Shown here: positions 35,476 through 48,800 of the stretch, in pieces | Layout of the letters: every line of letters starts with the position of its first letter | Position numbering within the stretch: position 1 is the stretch's first letter | Source of the DNA: Romanomermis culicivorax | Lineage: Eukaryota; Nematoda; Enoplea; Mermithida; Mermithidae | Direction of reading: 5' to 3' | Assembly (NCBI GenBank): GCA_963922205.1 | Contig: CAWUHX010000257.1 | Span: 1 to 64,000 of the forward strand | Length of the DNA stretch: 64,000 bases | Position numbers and translations under genes: made by a program | The notes under the pieces: generated by a model | Databases searched by the model: none | The model's input: the letters and a program-made list of their open reading frames with translations, nothing else | Told to the model about the DNA's origin: nothing

Positions 35476-35484
35476 CGCACTGGT

Positions 35485-36246
35485 TTGCCCATACCGAAGG
35501 GAACCGATGCGCCAGAGTCGAGTTTTGATGACTCCCTACCTGACCCAGGTCATGTGGTGTCAGGCTTCTACCCCACTGAAATGAGGACCCCTCATATCAG
35601 AGTTCTACTGAACAATTGGGTGGAAGCTAAAGCTCTGATTGATACAGGAGCAGTTTTCTCGCTCCTGGATCACAAGTTGGCGGTCCAGCTACCGGAATTG
35701 GTACTCACAGAGACTAGGGCTCGCCCCATAGCAGCCAATGGGTCTCCGATTCTACTGCTAGGCGCTGCCTATGTCACGGTGACAGTGGCTGATGTCTCTG
35801 AATAGATCCAGGTCCAAGATCAGGAGAATTGTTCAGCTGAACTAGTCTTGGGGAGGAACTTCCTGGGATGGTTCAATTGCATCAGCTTGAACTGGGAGAA
35901 ATCCTTTCTTCAGTTCAAGGAACTCCGGGTTCCGTGTGAGGGCCTCATTCACAATCCTCCCTCGGCTCATGGGGCACTAGCCTTGCAGGAGTTGATTGTC
36001 CTTGAGCCTCGCTCACTGACACAATTTACTACCCCTGTACCTTCATTATACCCAACTGTGCCCGAGGTAGCTTTCTTTCCTAAGCCCCTTTTGGGACAAC
36101 AAAGCAGTGTGTATTTTGCTGGTACTGTGAGCACTGTGACCAACGGTCGCATACCCCTACAGGTAGTTAACCCGAGTACACACCCAGTGGTTCTCTACCC
36201 GCACACGACCATCGGTCATGTGCAGATGCACACTAATTCCTCATAG
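35485..36246 (+). pseudogene. second retropepsin-like domain of element 2 Pol
   Basis: Same frame as the preceding piece. It has its own DTG (KALIDTGAVFSLLD, about 35635-35676) and its own ILG-like signature ELVLGRNFLGWF (about 35837-35872). A TAG at 35803-35805 lies between the two signatures and another TAG at 36244-36246 ends the piece. This looks like a complete second protease fold followed by a spacer domain. Confidence 0.65.
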
Positions 36247-36303
36247 GGATCGGCGGTCAAGTCTGATACCGTTCTTGATCGGAAGTGGGTCGAAGCAAAT
36301 GCT

Positions 36304-38011
36304 GTGATATCTCCTGATATTTCCTCACAGGATAAGACAGCGTTACTCGATCTACTGGTCGCATTTACTGACCTCTATGCTATTGATGAGAAGGACACAG
36401 GTTCCACTGACCTCGTGCACCAGGAGATCAGCACGGGTGACCCTCGCCCAGTCCACCAATTCCCTTACTGCACTGCACCCAAGGAAAAGGACCTCATCAT
36501 ACAGGAAGTCAAAGTGCTCCAGGAGAAAGGTATTATTTGGCCTAGTACCTCCCCCTGGGCTACTAATACCGTTCTGATTAGCAAGAAAAATATGTCACAC
36601 CAGATGTGTGTGGACTTTTGTGGTCTTAACGAGGTCACAAAAAAGGATGTTTATCCTCTCCCAGGGATTGATGATATCCTCCACACACTCAAGGGTATGA
36701 AATACTTTACTACCCTTGATCAGGCTAACCCCTACTGGTCTATACCTATTGCCGAGGCAGACAAGGAGAAAACAGTGTTCAACACACCTATTAGACTTTA
36801 CGAGTTCAACTATCTGCCTTTTGGTCTCTGCAACGCCCCTGGGACGTTTCAATGCCTCATAGATCTGCTTCTCAACAGGACTGCAGTGGCGCACAGCACT
36901 GACCTATCTGGATGACATCTTGGTGTTCCGGAACTCTCACACCCAGATGCTTGAGCATCTGACGGATGTGTTTACGCATCTCTGTCAAGGTGGAATGAAG
37001 CTCAGACTGAGCAAGTGCAAGTTTTCACACTCTGAGGTAGAATATCTAAGCTACCGTATCTCACAGAAGGGCCTAGAGCCGGATAAAGTCAAATTGGCTG
37101 CGGTCCAGGATCGACCCATTCCACAAAATGCCAAAGACATCAAGTCTTTTCTTGGTCTTGTGTCTTATTATAGGCATTTCATCCCTGGTTGCACCCGGCT
37201 CAGCAAGCCGCTGACCAAGCTCTTACGGAAGGAAGTTACCTTCTTGTGATCAAAACCTCAGCAAGCAGCGTTCAACAAACTCCGAAGGCTGTTGACAAAT
37301 CCTCCTGTTCTGGGCCATCCGGACTTTACGAAATCCTTCATCCTTCAAACCGATGCAAGCATTTCGGGGATAGAAGCAGTTCTGAGCCAGTTAGATGATA
37401 ATGGATATGACCATCCTGTTGCGTACGCCAGTACAGGGTTAACGGCAGCTGAGAAGAACTACACTATTAGAGAGTTAGAGACTCTCGCTGTTGTCCATTT
37501 CATCAGGCACTTTCCACCTTACCTCTTTCAACATGAGGTGGTCATTCAGACTGATCATACCGCTGTTAAGGCTGTGTTGGAGAAACCTAACCCTTCAGCC
37601 CGGATAGCTCTGTGGGGCCTCGGGCTACCTGAATTCAAACTGACAATTCGGCCACAAAAAGGTCGGTCTAACGGTAATACTGAAGCATTATCACACCTGC
37701 CTGATTCTAATTCCCTTGCCGGGGAGAATATCGACGATACTCCCCTATACAGACCTGAGGGAGAAATTGTGATGATCTCCAATGGTGTGCAGCATCTGGC
37801 GAGATCATCCTCAAAGACCACCGAAGGTGTGCAGCACCTGGCGAGGTCTGAGTCTTATGCTGAGATATCACAGGATGCCCAGCACCATGACCTTCTCGCA
37901 GCTCAATTTGAGGATCCGGAATTAGCCTCCATTCTTAGGTCACTAAAACCCTACGGTGACCAGAATGATGCTAATGGCTACCACCTGCTGGATAACATCC
38001 TTCAGAAGTGA
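36304..38011 (+). pseudogene. pol: reverse transcriptase and RNase H of element 2 (broken)
   Basis: RT motifs: FTTLDQANPYWSIPI, YLPFGLCNAPGTF, and the catalytic YLDD, which is in a shifted frame (about 36886-36897) because of a frame change near 36870; the first frame ends at 36915. The RT continues with KFSHSEVEYLSYRIS and FLGLVSYYRHFIPG. RNase H: ILQTDASISGIEAVLSQ, ELETLAVV, QTDHTAVKA. Stops at 37247-37249 and 38009-38011. A GVQHLARS sequence occurs twice at about 37783-37848. Ty3/gypsy type. Confidence 0.9.
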
Positions 38012-39183
38012 ACAGGTGAGTCCAACAAGATTGTCATTCCTCGATCAATGATTACTACCATTATTGAAGCTCACCATAATGACATTCTCACTGGACACTT
38101 TGGTGCAAAACGTACTGCGAGGCTTATAGCCCCCAGGTACCACCGGCCTTCCCTCAGTGCGGATGTCAAGTCTTTTTGTCAGCGGTGTGATCTTTGCCAA
38201 TGGAATAAACCCGCGAGACAGAAGACCCGAGCAGCTCTGAAACTGATCACCATTACGGGGCCATATCATTGAGTAGGTGTCCACTGTATGGGACCAATGA
38301 CCACTAGTGAAAGTGGCAACCGCTTTATTGTAGTCTTTATTGACTACTTTACCAAATGGGTTGAAGCTTTCGCTACTATGGACATTACTGCGCAAACCAT
38401 AGCACGCCTTTTTGTTACACAAATTGTCTGCAGACATGGGGCCCACAGATTCTTCAGTCTGATCGTGGTACTGATTTCACGTCCAAACTGATGACTGAAA
38501 TCACTGCCATTTGTTCAACTAAGAAAATCATCTCCACCGCTTATCACCCGATGACAAATGGAGAAGTGAAACGAGCTAATCAGACGCTAGCTACACGGCT
38601 ATGTATGTATGTCCACCAAGGTCATACTGATTGGGATGAACACCTGCCGTATTCTGTGTTCGCCATCAACATTAGCATGAATGAGTCCAGAGGATATTCC
38701 CCCTTTGAGCTCATTTATGGTCATACTCCCATGCTACCAGTTGATGCTGCACTCTCATTCAGCCCTCCAGCCCATATCTTTGATATTTCCACATATGATA
38801 TGGAGGTCAAACGGCATTTTACAAATGCCTTGACCTTGATCCAGAGCCAAATTGAGAGATCACAGGCGGCTTATGCCTGATCTTATGATCGCATGGCACG
38901 AGATGTCTCATACAAAGTCGGCCATCAGGTGCTCAAACTGCGCACCCCCGGCAAATGTGGCCTTACGCCTAAATTGCTGCCCATTTATGATGGGCCCTAC
39001 TTTGTAACAAATGTGGCATATCTCAATGTCACCATTCAGCTTGAGGCAGATCAAGAAGATACTGTGCATGTCAATCAGCTTGAATGCTACATGCCACCTG
39101 ATCAGCCTGTTGAGGCAGAGGAGATACCTTCCACTTCACAGGTAATCGAGATGGCACCTTTGTTGATTCCATCAACAAGCTGA
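38012..39183 (+). pseudogene. integrase of element 2 (broken)
   Basis: Zinc region AHHNDILTGHFG with CQRCDLC (38066-38210). Catalytic core: first Asp region GVHCMGPM / DYFTKWVEA, second Asp in QSDRGTDFTSKL (about 38458-38490, in a shifted frame), and NGEVKRANQTL where the catalytic Glu is replaced by Lys (codon 38569-38571). Stops at 38270-38272 and 38878-38880 and a frame change near 38445. The C-terminal part has GPYFVTNVAYLN and VHVNQLECY, the usual post-core barrel. It ends 540 bp before the 3' LTR. Confidence 0.9.
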
Positions 39184-39720
39184 GATTTTACACAAGATCT
39201 CGTTGACCCACATCTTGATGCAGAGGTCTCCAACCCGTAATCAGGTAACTCTTCTCTTCTTTAGTCGACTTACGGACGAGGTCGTCCTTTTTCGAAGGAC
39301 TGCCATGCCCCTCATGGAATACCGGCTTCTGCTCCATGCTGGAACAGCAGTGTAAAGAAGAGAATGAGCAGCGACCAATGCATCTAAACTAGGGTATTGC
39401 CTCATATCACAGGCGTATCTGTGCGATAGCCTATATCTCGCCCCTAAAATTTTTTCTTTTAGTCTCGTTACAGATTTCACAAATCAATCGACAATTGGCA
39501 ACTTCACCAAATGGATCAATTGACGTCAGCAACTCCACCCAATTCCAATTGACGTCAGCAACTCCACGCACCATTGACGTAACTCTACCAGCCAAAATGC
39601 ACCGAAAAACCACTGGACCATCGACCGCCTGCCGTCACCTCTACCTAGACGTTTGACCTCCATGGACATGCCGCACTCGATAGTACAAGGACGAGGACAC
39701 TCTTTTTCGAAGGACCGCCA
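39184..39720. other. 3' non-coding region of element 2
   Basis: Two direct copies of ATTGACGTCAGCAACTCCAC (about 39518 and 39548) plus a third partial, the same TGACGTCAGCAA motif as in the leader array. A GGACGAGG...CTTTTTCGAAGGAC block occurs at about 39273 and again at 39691 just before the LTR. The tract next to the LTR is a poor polypurine tract. Confidence 0.5.
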
Positions 39721-41142
39721 TGTCACGTGCCGACAAATTTCACCGAAGGTCACGTGATTCACATCACATCTTTTTCATTATGTTTTTTGCCACGTTTTGT
39801 GTTACATTAATTTACCTCAATTTTACGTTTTGTTTTTATAATTTTTACATGCAATTTCTGTGTGTATTTTTTTATGTTTCGTTTCTGTTTCATTTGCGCA
39901 CTTTTATTTCCATTTCGATTTATTATTTTCTATTGCGCACGTAGACTATGGTATGTAACCTGCTAGTCAAGAATTTCCGTTAGAGATAAGCTCTCCAAAC
40001 TCATCACTGTAATTGGAGCACAATGTGCACCTCTTATCAGTAAAAACTAATGACGTTTCGCAATGCAAAACGACTAGTTTGAAATTCTCACTAGATGACG
40101 TTCCTATGCTAAGCATGGAGAGTGAAAACTCGCCCCAATGCTTAATGTTGTGAACTGGAAAATGTCTATGTGACCATAGGCATCTTCTGCAGTGATTTCT
40201 GCTGCAGAAGTTAGCTTGGGGCAGTGTTAACTCCGCTCAAGGCATACTGTAGCTTACGAGGCCCTTTAAAAGGGCATGTTTCATTAGTTTTTCACTCTAT
40301 TTTGGGCCTAATCGTACAGCCTGCGTCCTGCGTTTGCCTTGCATCGTCCTTATTTTATTTTATATATTACATCTGCGTTCGCCGCCCGTCAAATAAATTT
40401 GCATATTTCGCCTCCAGTCTCCTGCACATTGCCAGTTACAGTAACCCAACCGTAGGAGTTCACCCGTCGCCATTGATCAAGAACCCCCGTCGTCCTCCCC
40501 GAGGAAAGGTTTGATACTGTCGCTCGCCGACCCGCAGCCGTATTACCCTCTACGCCGAATCGTTCCAGATTCCCGTACCCCCTCACCGCCGTCAGTAGGA
40601 CCGACGCTTTGACCCTTGAACCCGTCGTCCAGCGCCGAGTACTTTGAGAAGAGGATTTAGTGAGTCTTCTCAGGGGTTGCTATTGTTGAGGGTATATTTG
40701 TGGGAATCCTCCTTAAGCTAGTTTCCCTTGAGAGTACCCTCAGTTGAGAAAGCCCTCAGACCCTTAAGGTCAGGGCCAATAAGGGGATTTAGGTTAACAA
40801 TTGGGTCCCCTACAGTACACCATTCTGGGAATGGCACCGTCCCTCATTCCCAGTGAATGAGGACTAGGGATTGGCATCGCTGGCCCAGCCGCATTGTCCA
40901 TTATTCTACTGCTGAACCCAAGGACATGGCTGAGGTACACCATAGGTTTTCCTGTGGTAGTACCAGCTGGGTTAGGTTCCCAAACTGAATATATCAACGG
41001 AGCCACCCAATGGGGTCACAGCATGTCACCTACAGTGTCATGGCCATATTTTCTATGGGATATGGTATGGGTTTTCCCATCAATGTGACTGATCACCAAT
41101 CTACTTAATGTGACATGGCTCCCAATTTCAGTTAATGTGACA
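39721..41142 (+). repeat. 3' LTR of element 2
   Basis: TGTCACGTGCCG at the start, AATGTGACA at the end, then target duplication ATGC. It has an extra segment of about 40 bp near 40258-40300 compared with the 5' LTR, and an AATAAA at 40392-40397. Confidence 0.93.
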
Positions 41143-42884
41143 ATGCAATCTTGATTTTTCTCCAAGATTATCTTGAAAAAATGCAATGCACTTGAAAAGA
41201 AAGTCGAACATCGAAAAACTGTTACATCTTGAATTTTTTGTTATGCATTATGGCGGAATTTTTGCGATGCGTCTTGCAAAAATGTTATGCATCATGTTCA
41301 AAAGTAACGATTTTCTTCAAGTGAGAACGTGTTTTTTCAAGTGGCCCTTCTCGCTCCGCAGTATCTCGCCTGCATTGATATTCATCAGATGATCTGATTA
41401 ACTGCGTCTGCTCGAAAACAACCATCGTATACTTTTTTAAACAAAAAATCAATGAGAAAAAAATAAATCGCAGAAAAATCAATAAGGAGCGCGATTGCGG
41501 AGAAACAACAAAAAATAATCGCTCTTCAAAATGCATACGATTAGCTTGATTAACTTCGACAAATTTTTGTTGCTTCGTATTACCAGTTCGAAAAATCGGT
41601 GTTTTTAACCAGACAAAATGAATAGAAAAATCATACATAACAAAAATGTAAAGAAAAGCGTATACAATATGGTGCGAAAACGGTAACAAAAGACGGAGAA
41701 AAATTTCGACGATAAAAGTTTGAATAATTTACCGGCCGTGCGAGCGAAACTACGAATAATTGTAAGTAGGATAATACGATCACGTGAAGAAAATTCTCTG
41801 GCTCTCAATGATGGACAATATTTAAAGTTGAAGTCTGGGGTCCGTTTTGATGTGAATAATTATACTGAGCCGCAAAAACTTGATTCGAAATCACCGGCTG
41901 TTGAACGTCAATTTTCGACTTGATTTCCGGCGGATTGATACGAGCAGCATCACTAGCAGCTTAAGGAAGAACAATAAAGTGAATTGAACGTTTGAAAACA
42001 ACTCGAGCTTTCAACAATGCAACTCGAGCGGTGTTGAGATGTCTTCAATCTTTTTGTAAAATTCAAGAATAATCAGAATTTCGATCCAACAACTATTTTC
42101 AATATTAGAAGAAAATTATTAACCGGAAATATCATGGTTCCAAATTTACATAATATTTCGAGGGGAAACACTGAAAATTCGTAATCAATAAAATAGTGGA
42201 AAGAAAACAAGGCAGGATATTTTTCAAGGCAATCAGAAAAGAAAAAAAGGAATCGGATCTAAACAATAAATCATAAAATTTTCAGTCTAAAATTGTAATA
42301 TCATTCCGTCAGTCTAGTTTAAAAACACTGAAAATTTTCGAGTATAATTTTTCTAAGGTACATTCATCAATACCTGTACAAATTTGAAAAAATAAATTTA
42401 TGAATATGAGAAAAACAGAACAACGAAAAAGCAAGAGAAATCGATAAAATTTACAGTAAGGTTGCTTGACTACTAGCCATACCAAAGTAATTCCGAGCTA
42501 CTCAAATTTGGGTCCGGGAACTGAGAGAGAACAAAACAATGTGGGGAACCTAACAATCAACGAATGTGCAAGTCAATCAACCAATAAACCAAGATTTGAG
42601 TCAACCGACAAACGATTTTTTGGGAAACCAACCAAGTCGAAAAGCCAATAATCATCAACGAAAAAAATTACAGCGTGCTGACCGAAAATTCATCTGAGCT
42701 GACACTCAAACATACATAGTTAGTAGCTTACAAAGAGTAATAATTTTCAGCTCAATTTGACTAATAATAGACTAATAATTAAAATTATAATTTTTAGAGC
42801 TTTAGTCTTTTAGATTTCAATACGGTTCAACTAAATTCATTTTTTCAAATTTCCACCGAAACGACGTCAAAGTCTTCACTCGTT
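41143..42884. other. intergenic DNA and probable 3' UTR of Imp
   Basis: Downstream of the Imp stop codon. Two plus-strand frames of 61-67 codons (41720-41923, 42466-42651) show no domain and are not called. A TATA- or polyadenylation-type signal could not be fixed on the minus strand. Confidence 0.45.
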
Positions 42885-45800
42885 TTAAGATGAATGCGAA
42901 TTAGAAAAAATGAGCTCACTTTCACCGGTTTTGACAGCCACTTCCGCGTTATTTTCTTTGTTTGCTACGTTAACATTTTTTTCGTATCTTCTTTGATTAT
43001 TCTCTTCGACTTGCGACGACCTCACAACTTGACGGACACGAGTTTGGACGACCTAAGAAAGTAATGTGATAAGCACTTTCCTTTGTTTCTGGAGAATCGT
43101 ATAAAAAATTACTTGCGCGGCATTAAAATTGCCAATAATACGCAAGAAAACGTGGTCGAGACGTTGTTGACCAACCTCCGGCGGTTTATTTCCCATTAAT
43201 TTTACTTGAGCGCCCGTAAACCGCTGAAGCTCTTTAATCTTAGATAAAAATTTCGATAATATTGAACAAATACGCGTAACGAAGCCCCGAGGCCTGGCGG
43301 GGAGTTGGAAACCACTTTTTTGGGCCGGGGGTTTTGTAGTGGTGCTCCGGCTGTTCATTACGAGGCATGCACCGCACTCACCACCACCACTACAACCACA
43401 ATTTTCAAACCATCAGTTAGCGCAGTTGGTAGCGCGTCTGCTCTATATGCAGAAGGTCGGGGGTTCGAGCCACCCACCAAGCGTTGTTTTTCTGACGCGC
43501 CGGCTACGTGGATTTGGGTATACGAAAGGGATTGTTGTTGATTCTTAAAAATTTTAGGGGGACGGGTCCAGGGATTTTTTTTCCGCACAGTGCGGATTTT
43601 TTTCGGGGTCGTGCGGAAAATTTTTGAAGTTTTCCGCACGGAACCGAAACTTTTTAATGTTTTTAGTAGTTTTTAATGGTGCTGCGGAAACTTTTCTGGC
43701 CGATTTCCACAGGATGCGGAACGACCGGTGCGGAAAAAAACCCTGGAGGGATCTCTAAACGTAAAAAATCGATTTCTTATACCCGAAAAATTCCGAATTA
43801 GGGTCCCAAAATAGTAATTTTTGTCTAAAAGCCGTAAAAAATGTATTCATGGCACGAAGCGCCTAGAAAATTGATGTTTTTGATAATTTCTTCTTCACAA
43901 ATTTTTCATCAAAAAATCGACATTTTTCAGTATTTTCCGACCAAAAGTATGGGGGTCCGTGTGACTACCACACGGCTAGCCACAGGATTGGAAAATCCTG
44001 GAGGGGGTCGCCCAATGGCTAGCCATATGGCAGACGATTTCTAAGGGGGTTCCTACAGCACTCTCCCAATTCCATGTATGGCTGATTAACGATCGAGATA
44101 AAAAAACCTAAGAATTAATAATGAAAGAAGTGTCTGAAATTTCAAAATTAATATTTGTACAATATCAAAACGACATATTAACAGTAATAATTGACACAAA
44201 AAATTGACTTATTACATGTCTCTGTTCATTTTTACGTATTCTCGTATTGAGCCATCAAATTTTAGAAATTTAAAGAAGTTTATTTATATTTGAGGATAAT
44301 AAAATATTTCCGTTTTACATGTAACATTTTTCATCTTGTTGGGCAATTTTTCCAATGCTCGAAAATGCAGCTCATACATCTCAGAAGAATATTTGGCTAC
44401 AATGACTTGACTGAATATTCATTCCTAAGCATGCAAACGCAAAAAAAAACACAGATAGCTGAATCAATCGAAGGAGCGATTGAAAATTCAGATTTCAAAA
44501 TACTGGATGGTGAAATTTTGGATAAAATGTACATCAGAAGCAATCACGATTGGCAGAGAAGACACACGCCATTGATTCTGGTACCAGACAGCCAGCAAGT
44601 TTGTTTGATGGGTTGGTTGGTTCTTCCGATGATTACAGTTGGTTATCTGCCATACTTTCACGTCTTATTTAATTGAGTATCGTTCTTTGGTTGATTTGTT
44701 CTTTCTTTCTTGTTTGGCTTGGTTTGACTTTCTCACTGGTTCATCAATTTCTTGGTCCTCGGTGGATAATTTACTACTCCATTTTTTTCTTGGACTTCTG
44801 TTTGGTTGGGTTGCTTAAAATCTACGTAGTCATAGTTAGTATGACCTGATGATGATATTCAGCTTATCTGGTTCCAATATTAAACCATCTGGTACATTTG
44901 GTTCGGGTGTTGAAAAAATGAGCCATAAGTTGAAGTCATGTAACGGAGACACCCCCCCCCCCCGGTTCGAAAAAATCGTCAAACACCCCCTGAACTTTCT
45001 ACAAGACATCTTTTTGATCATTTTTATGCATATTTTGTATGGGAAACATACTTGCAGAACTTTTTTTTCTGTTTTTTTGCTCGCCCACTCCCCCATCGCC
45101 CTTGATAAAAAGTCCGAGGACCCTTTCCCTGTAGAATATTCTTGCCGTGCATGTCTGAGTTACGGGGTCTGGGTGGTCAAGCGGCTTTCTATCGATTGCC
45201 AAAAATTTAAAGGGGTCCTTGAAAAAAATTTCGATTTTTCACCGGAAAAGTTCAAAAAATGGTTCAAGAAACTGAAACTTTTGTTTATAAAATAGTAAAA
45301 AATGTATTTATGTCGCGAAGCGTCGAAAAAATGACATTTTTGACCGTTTTCTGTTCAAAAATGACCATGTTTTTATCAAATCGACATTATTCACTTTTTT
45401 GACCAACGGTTTGGGGCCCCTGTAACTACCATATGGCCGAAAATTTTTGAGGGATTCTTGTGGCACTTCCCCAATCACATGTGTGGTTGTATTCAATTGC
45501 GTAGGTCTGCAGAAGAGGTGATAATTAAATTTTGTGGTGATCATTTTTAGAATGAAATGGGACATGACTTAATTCTCCTGACCTCATGGTATAAAAAGAT
45601 TCATCAAAAATGTTCTACTAAGCGGTACATGGCACCTGGAACATCGTGTGAGAGGGTGTAATTAAATCGTCTCTACCATAATTGCTTGTTTTAAATACAT
45701 GCGACATAAGAACTGCATTGGTCACACATTGCGAAGTTGCTGCTTCGTCTTGCATGCTTTCTTCTTGATTGTCATTGACTGTTGTTCTTGTATGTCTATT

Positions 45801-48800
45801 TTATCCTTGGCTTTTTCTTCTTGTTCTTTTATATCTTTGTTTAGTTGATCGCATTTCAAGACACTAGCCCACTCTATTTTCTGATGATCATCTTTTGAAT
45901 TGCTCAGATGTTCTCAATCATATCACAAAAAATATCACCTCAGGTGACACACATATGGTCTTTTGTGAGACACATATTCTCCAGTTCGATGTTTGGTGCT
46001 GTCGTATTCGCTGTAGTAGTGAGTGGTGTACTGTGAAGGTGGCTCAAAATGATGCGCTCAACTTTTCAACTTTTATTTCGATATTCAGTATTTTGACCAG
46101 TGTTTTTTTTGTACTCAGTCCATTTGTACTGGTACAAACGACCTCTCAAAAACCGTTTGTACTCCAAAATTTGCAAAAAATTGCTGAAAAAAGGATTCAT
46201 TGTTATAGAATGCAACAAACATGCTGTGAAATATGAATACGTTGGCTATTTCTACGGGACAAATAAGAAGGCTACAAATTCAGACACATAAAACACTTGA
46301 TCATGAGGCACATAACATGCACTAGTGAAATACTCCACAAAAAGCTTTTATTATTATGCCACAGCTGCTAGTTTGTCGTTTTCGATGTGGACGCATAACA
46401 AACAAGTCCTACAAAGTCTATTGATACTGAATACTGACAGCTGTTGAGTAACAAAAACTTTTTTGCCCAAAAATTTTCGTTTGTACTGGTACAAACGAAG
46501 CCCAAATTTTCGTTTGTACTCTGGACCGTTTCGTTTGTAAAGTACAAAAAAACACTGTTTTTGAAACAAAGTTTTTTCGTGATGCTTGTGTTTCACTTCT
46601 CTTCTTATGTCGCGACGTTTTTTTGGCAGCACAATATAATTAGGATCTTGAGGGTTTTGTTGAATATAATATTGAACTACTCGAAGTAGCTTGTCGATTA
46701 TGTGTATTTTTTGGAAGAGAGAGAACTAGTATGCTTTTACATCTCTTATAGATTCTCTCGGCATCGTTTTGTCTTTAATTACCAGCATACTGGTTTTTGT
46801 TTCTTCTTGCAACAATTCACTATACCTATTTGATCTTTTGCTTTGTTGACATTTTTCGTCATGGTGGCATAATTCGATTGTCTAAATCAGTTTCCTTAGC
46901 CAACCTAGTCAGCCATGAACTTCGAGCTTTTGGTTTTAATTTCTTTTGATCTTCTTGATTCCAGTTGATATGTTTTTCATCCAATTAGGTTCACAAATAA
47001 GGTCCACTTTGATATCATTTTTTTGATAATTTCGGGATTTTAATGTGCAGTATAGCATGTAATTCGAGTTCAGAGTGCGGTTATCCAATATGAACAACGA
47101 TTGGCATAGTGCCATGCACTGCGTTCATCATTCAGCAAGCAAGATTAACCCAAAATCGTATAATATAACTAAACAATGGATCAAGCACAAAAAGTAAGAC
47201 CCAAACTTTATGTAAAATAAAGGGAGAGATGAAGTCAAAATATATGACAATCCACAATCCCTTTGATTCAGTTTCCATTAAAATTTAAATATTTTTATTT
47301 TTAATTAAACAATGAAGGTAAACATTTTAAATGGGGTAGTGTCCATCTTGGACACCCTATTGCTGCCCAATTTGCGATCGGGAAGTCGACATGCAAATCA
47401 ACGATGGGCGTCCGGTGGCGCAGACCAAAAAAAGAAAAAATGATGATGAAAATTCATTCATTGCTTTTGATTATATTTTTGGTATATTTTATGCTGGCGC
47501 CTGTCAATAAACTTTTCAATGGCTATACTAAATATATTTACATGAAGTATTTAGTAGTACGTTCTAGAGATGTATCGGGTCCAAAATTTTACGAAAATCG
47601 GGTCCGGGTCCAAAATTTTAAGAATATCGGGTCCGGGTCCAAAATTTTGAGAATATCGGGTCCGGGTCCGGATCCAAAATTTTGAGAATATCGGGTCCGG
47701 GTCCAGCAAAATGGTCGGGTAATTTCGGGTCCTATTTCGGGTCCGGGTCCGTTATATTTTTACGCATGCTGCGCTATTTTGTGGTCGCTATACATTTCAA
47801 ATCTAAGTCAGTCTCATAGTGATCTAAACAATAAATTTCTATTTGTTACTTTTCATATTATAGTAAATATTTGATGTGTCATTACATTCTTCAATTCATT
47901 GTTTTTTAGCATTTTACAAGCCATGGCTTGTTGGACTGACAAAATGGCTTGTAGAATTTTAGTCTAACAAGCCAAAATGGCTTGTCAGAATTTTTTGAGT
48001 CATGTCTTTCATCATATCGGATACAAAAAAGATGCATTTCGGTGCATTTTAGAATGTCATAATCACAAAATTTTCCGGCGCTTCGCGTCGGCTATAACTT
48101 AAAAAAGCATTATAATTTATTTCCTAGCTCAGGCGCCGCTTCTAACATGTCTACCTTCAATTATCATTTAATCTTCAATAGTTTTAATCATCTTAAATGT
48201 ATTATCTCATGTTTTAATTGGTAATCTTCTATATTTCATCTTGATATTTAATGAAGATTCACATTTTTCCCTTGACACATTTTTTGAGAAAGATCAATAC
48301 GTCAAGTCTCTGAACTTTTTGAAGTGATTATTCCTTTCTTAACGTAAAATCAATCCAAAAGCTTCATGGAAGTAGTTTTCGGAAATTTCTACTCTTCTTA
48401 TTCATATCTTTTAGCCAAGTTCATTAGAGTGTGTGAATAAATTAATGGTTTTAAAATTTTTCAAACATAAAATTCCAGAAATTACGACCTTTGAACAGAA
48501 AATTCGAAACTAATTCTTCAAATAAGTGGTTGGAAAATTGATTTTCCAGCATCGCAGAATGTCAATACCCAAAAAAATTTTCCGGCGTTTCAGGCAGGAA
48601 AGATTGATAGCTTTTTTGGGCTCTCACTTGTCATCATAGAGGACTTGACCATCGATTTTTCATGTAATTCAAAGTCATTATGCTCTTGGATATTTTGCTG
48701 GAAAATTTTTTCCACAATGCTTGTAGATTAGACTTCGATCAAACTCAAAAATTTCAAATGTTTCCTGAATTTTAACGAATTAAGGGCTCTAAAATGTTAT

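Larger units (their letters stand above)
25621..41142 (+). mobile_element. LTR element 2: gypsy-type with envelope-like gene before pol
   Basis: Complete 15,522-bp element. LTRs run 25621-27014 and 39721-41142, start TGTCA and end TGACA, and the target duplication ATGC is at 25617-25620 and 41143-41146. Order: long leader with hairpin array, gag, Pro-rich ORF, envelope-like ORF, two protease domains, RT, RNase H, integrase. Many stops, at least three frameshifts and a changed integrase residue show that it is dead. The gene order is unusual (see findings). Confidence 0.93.

Noticed and set aside
44365..44676. 104-codon plus-strand frame in the Imp intron
   Set aside because: No recognised domain, AT-rich intron context; too weak to call a gene.
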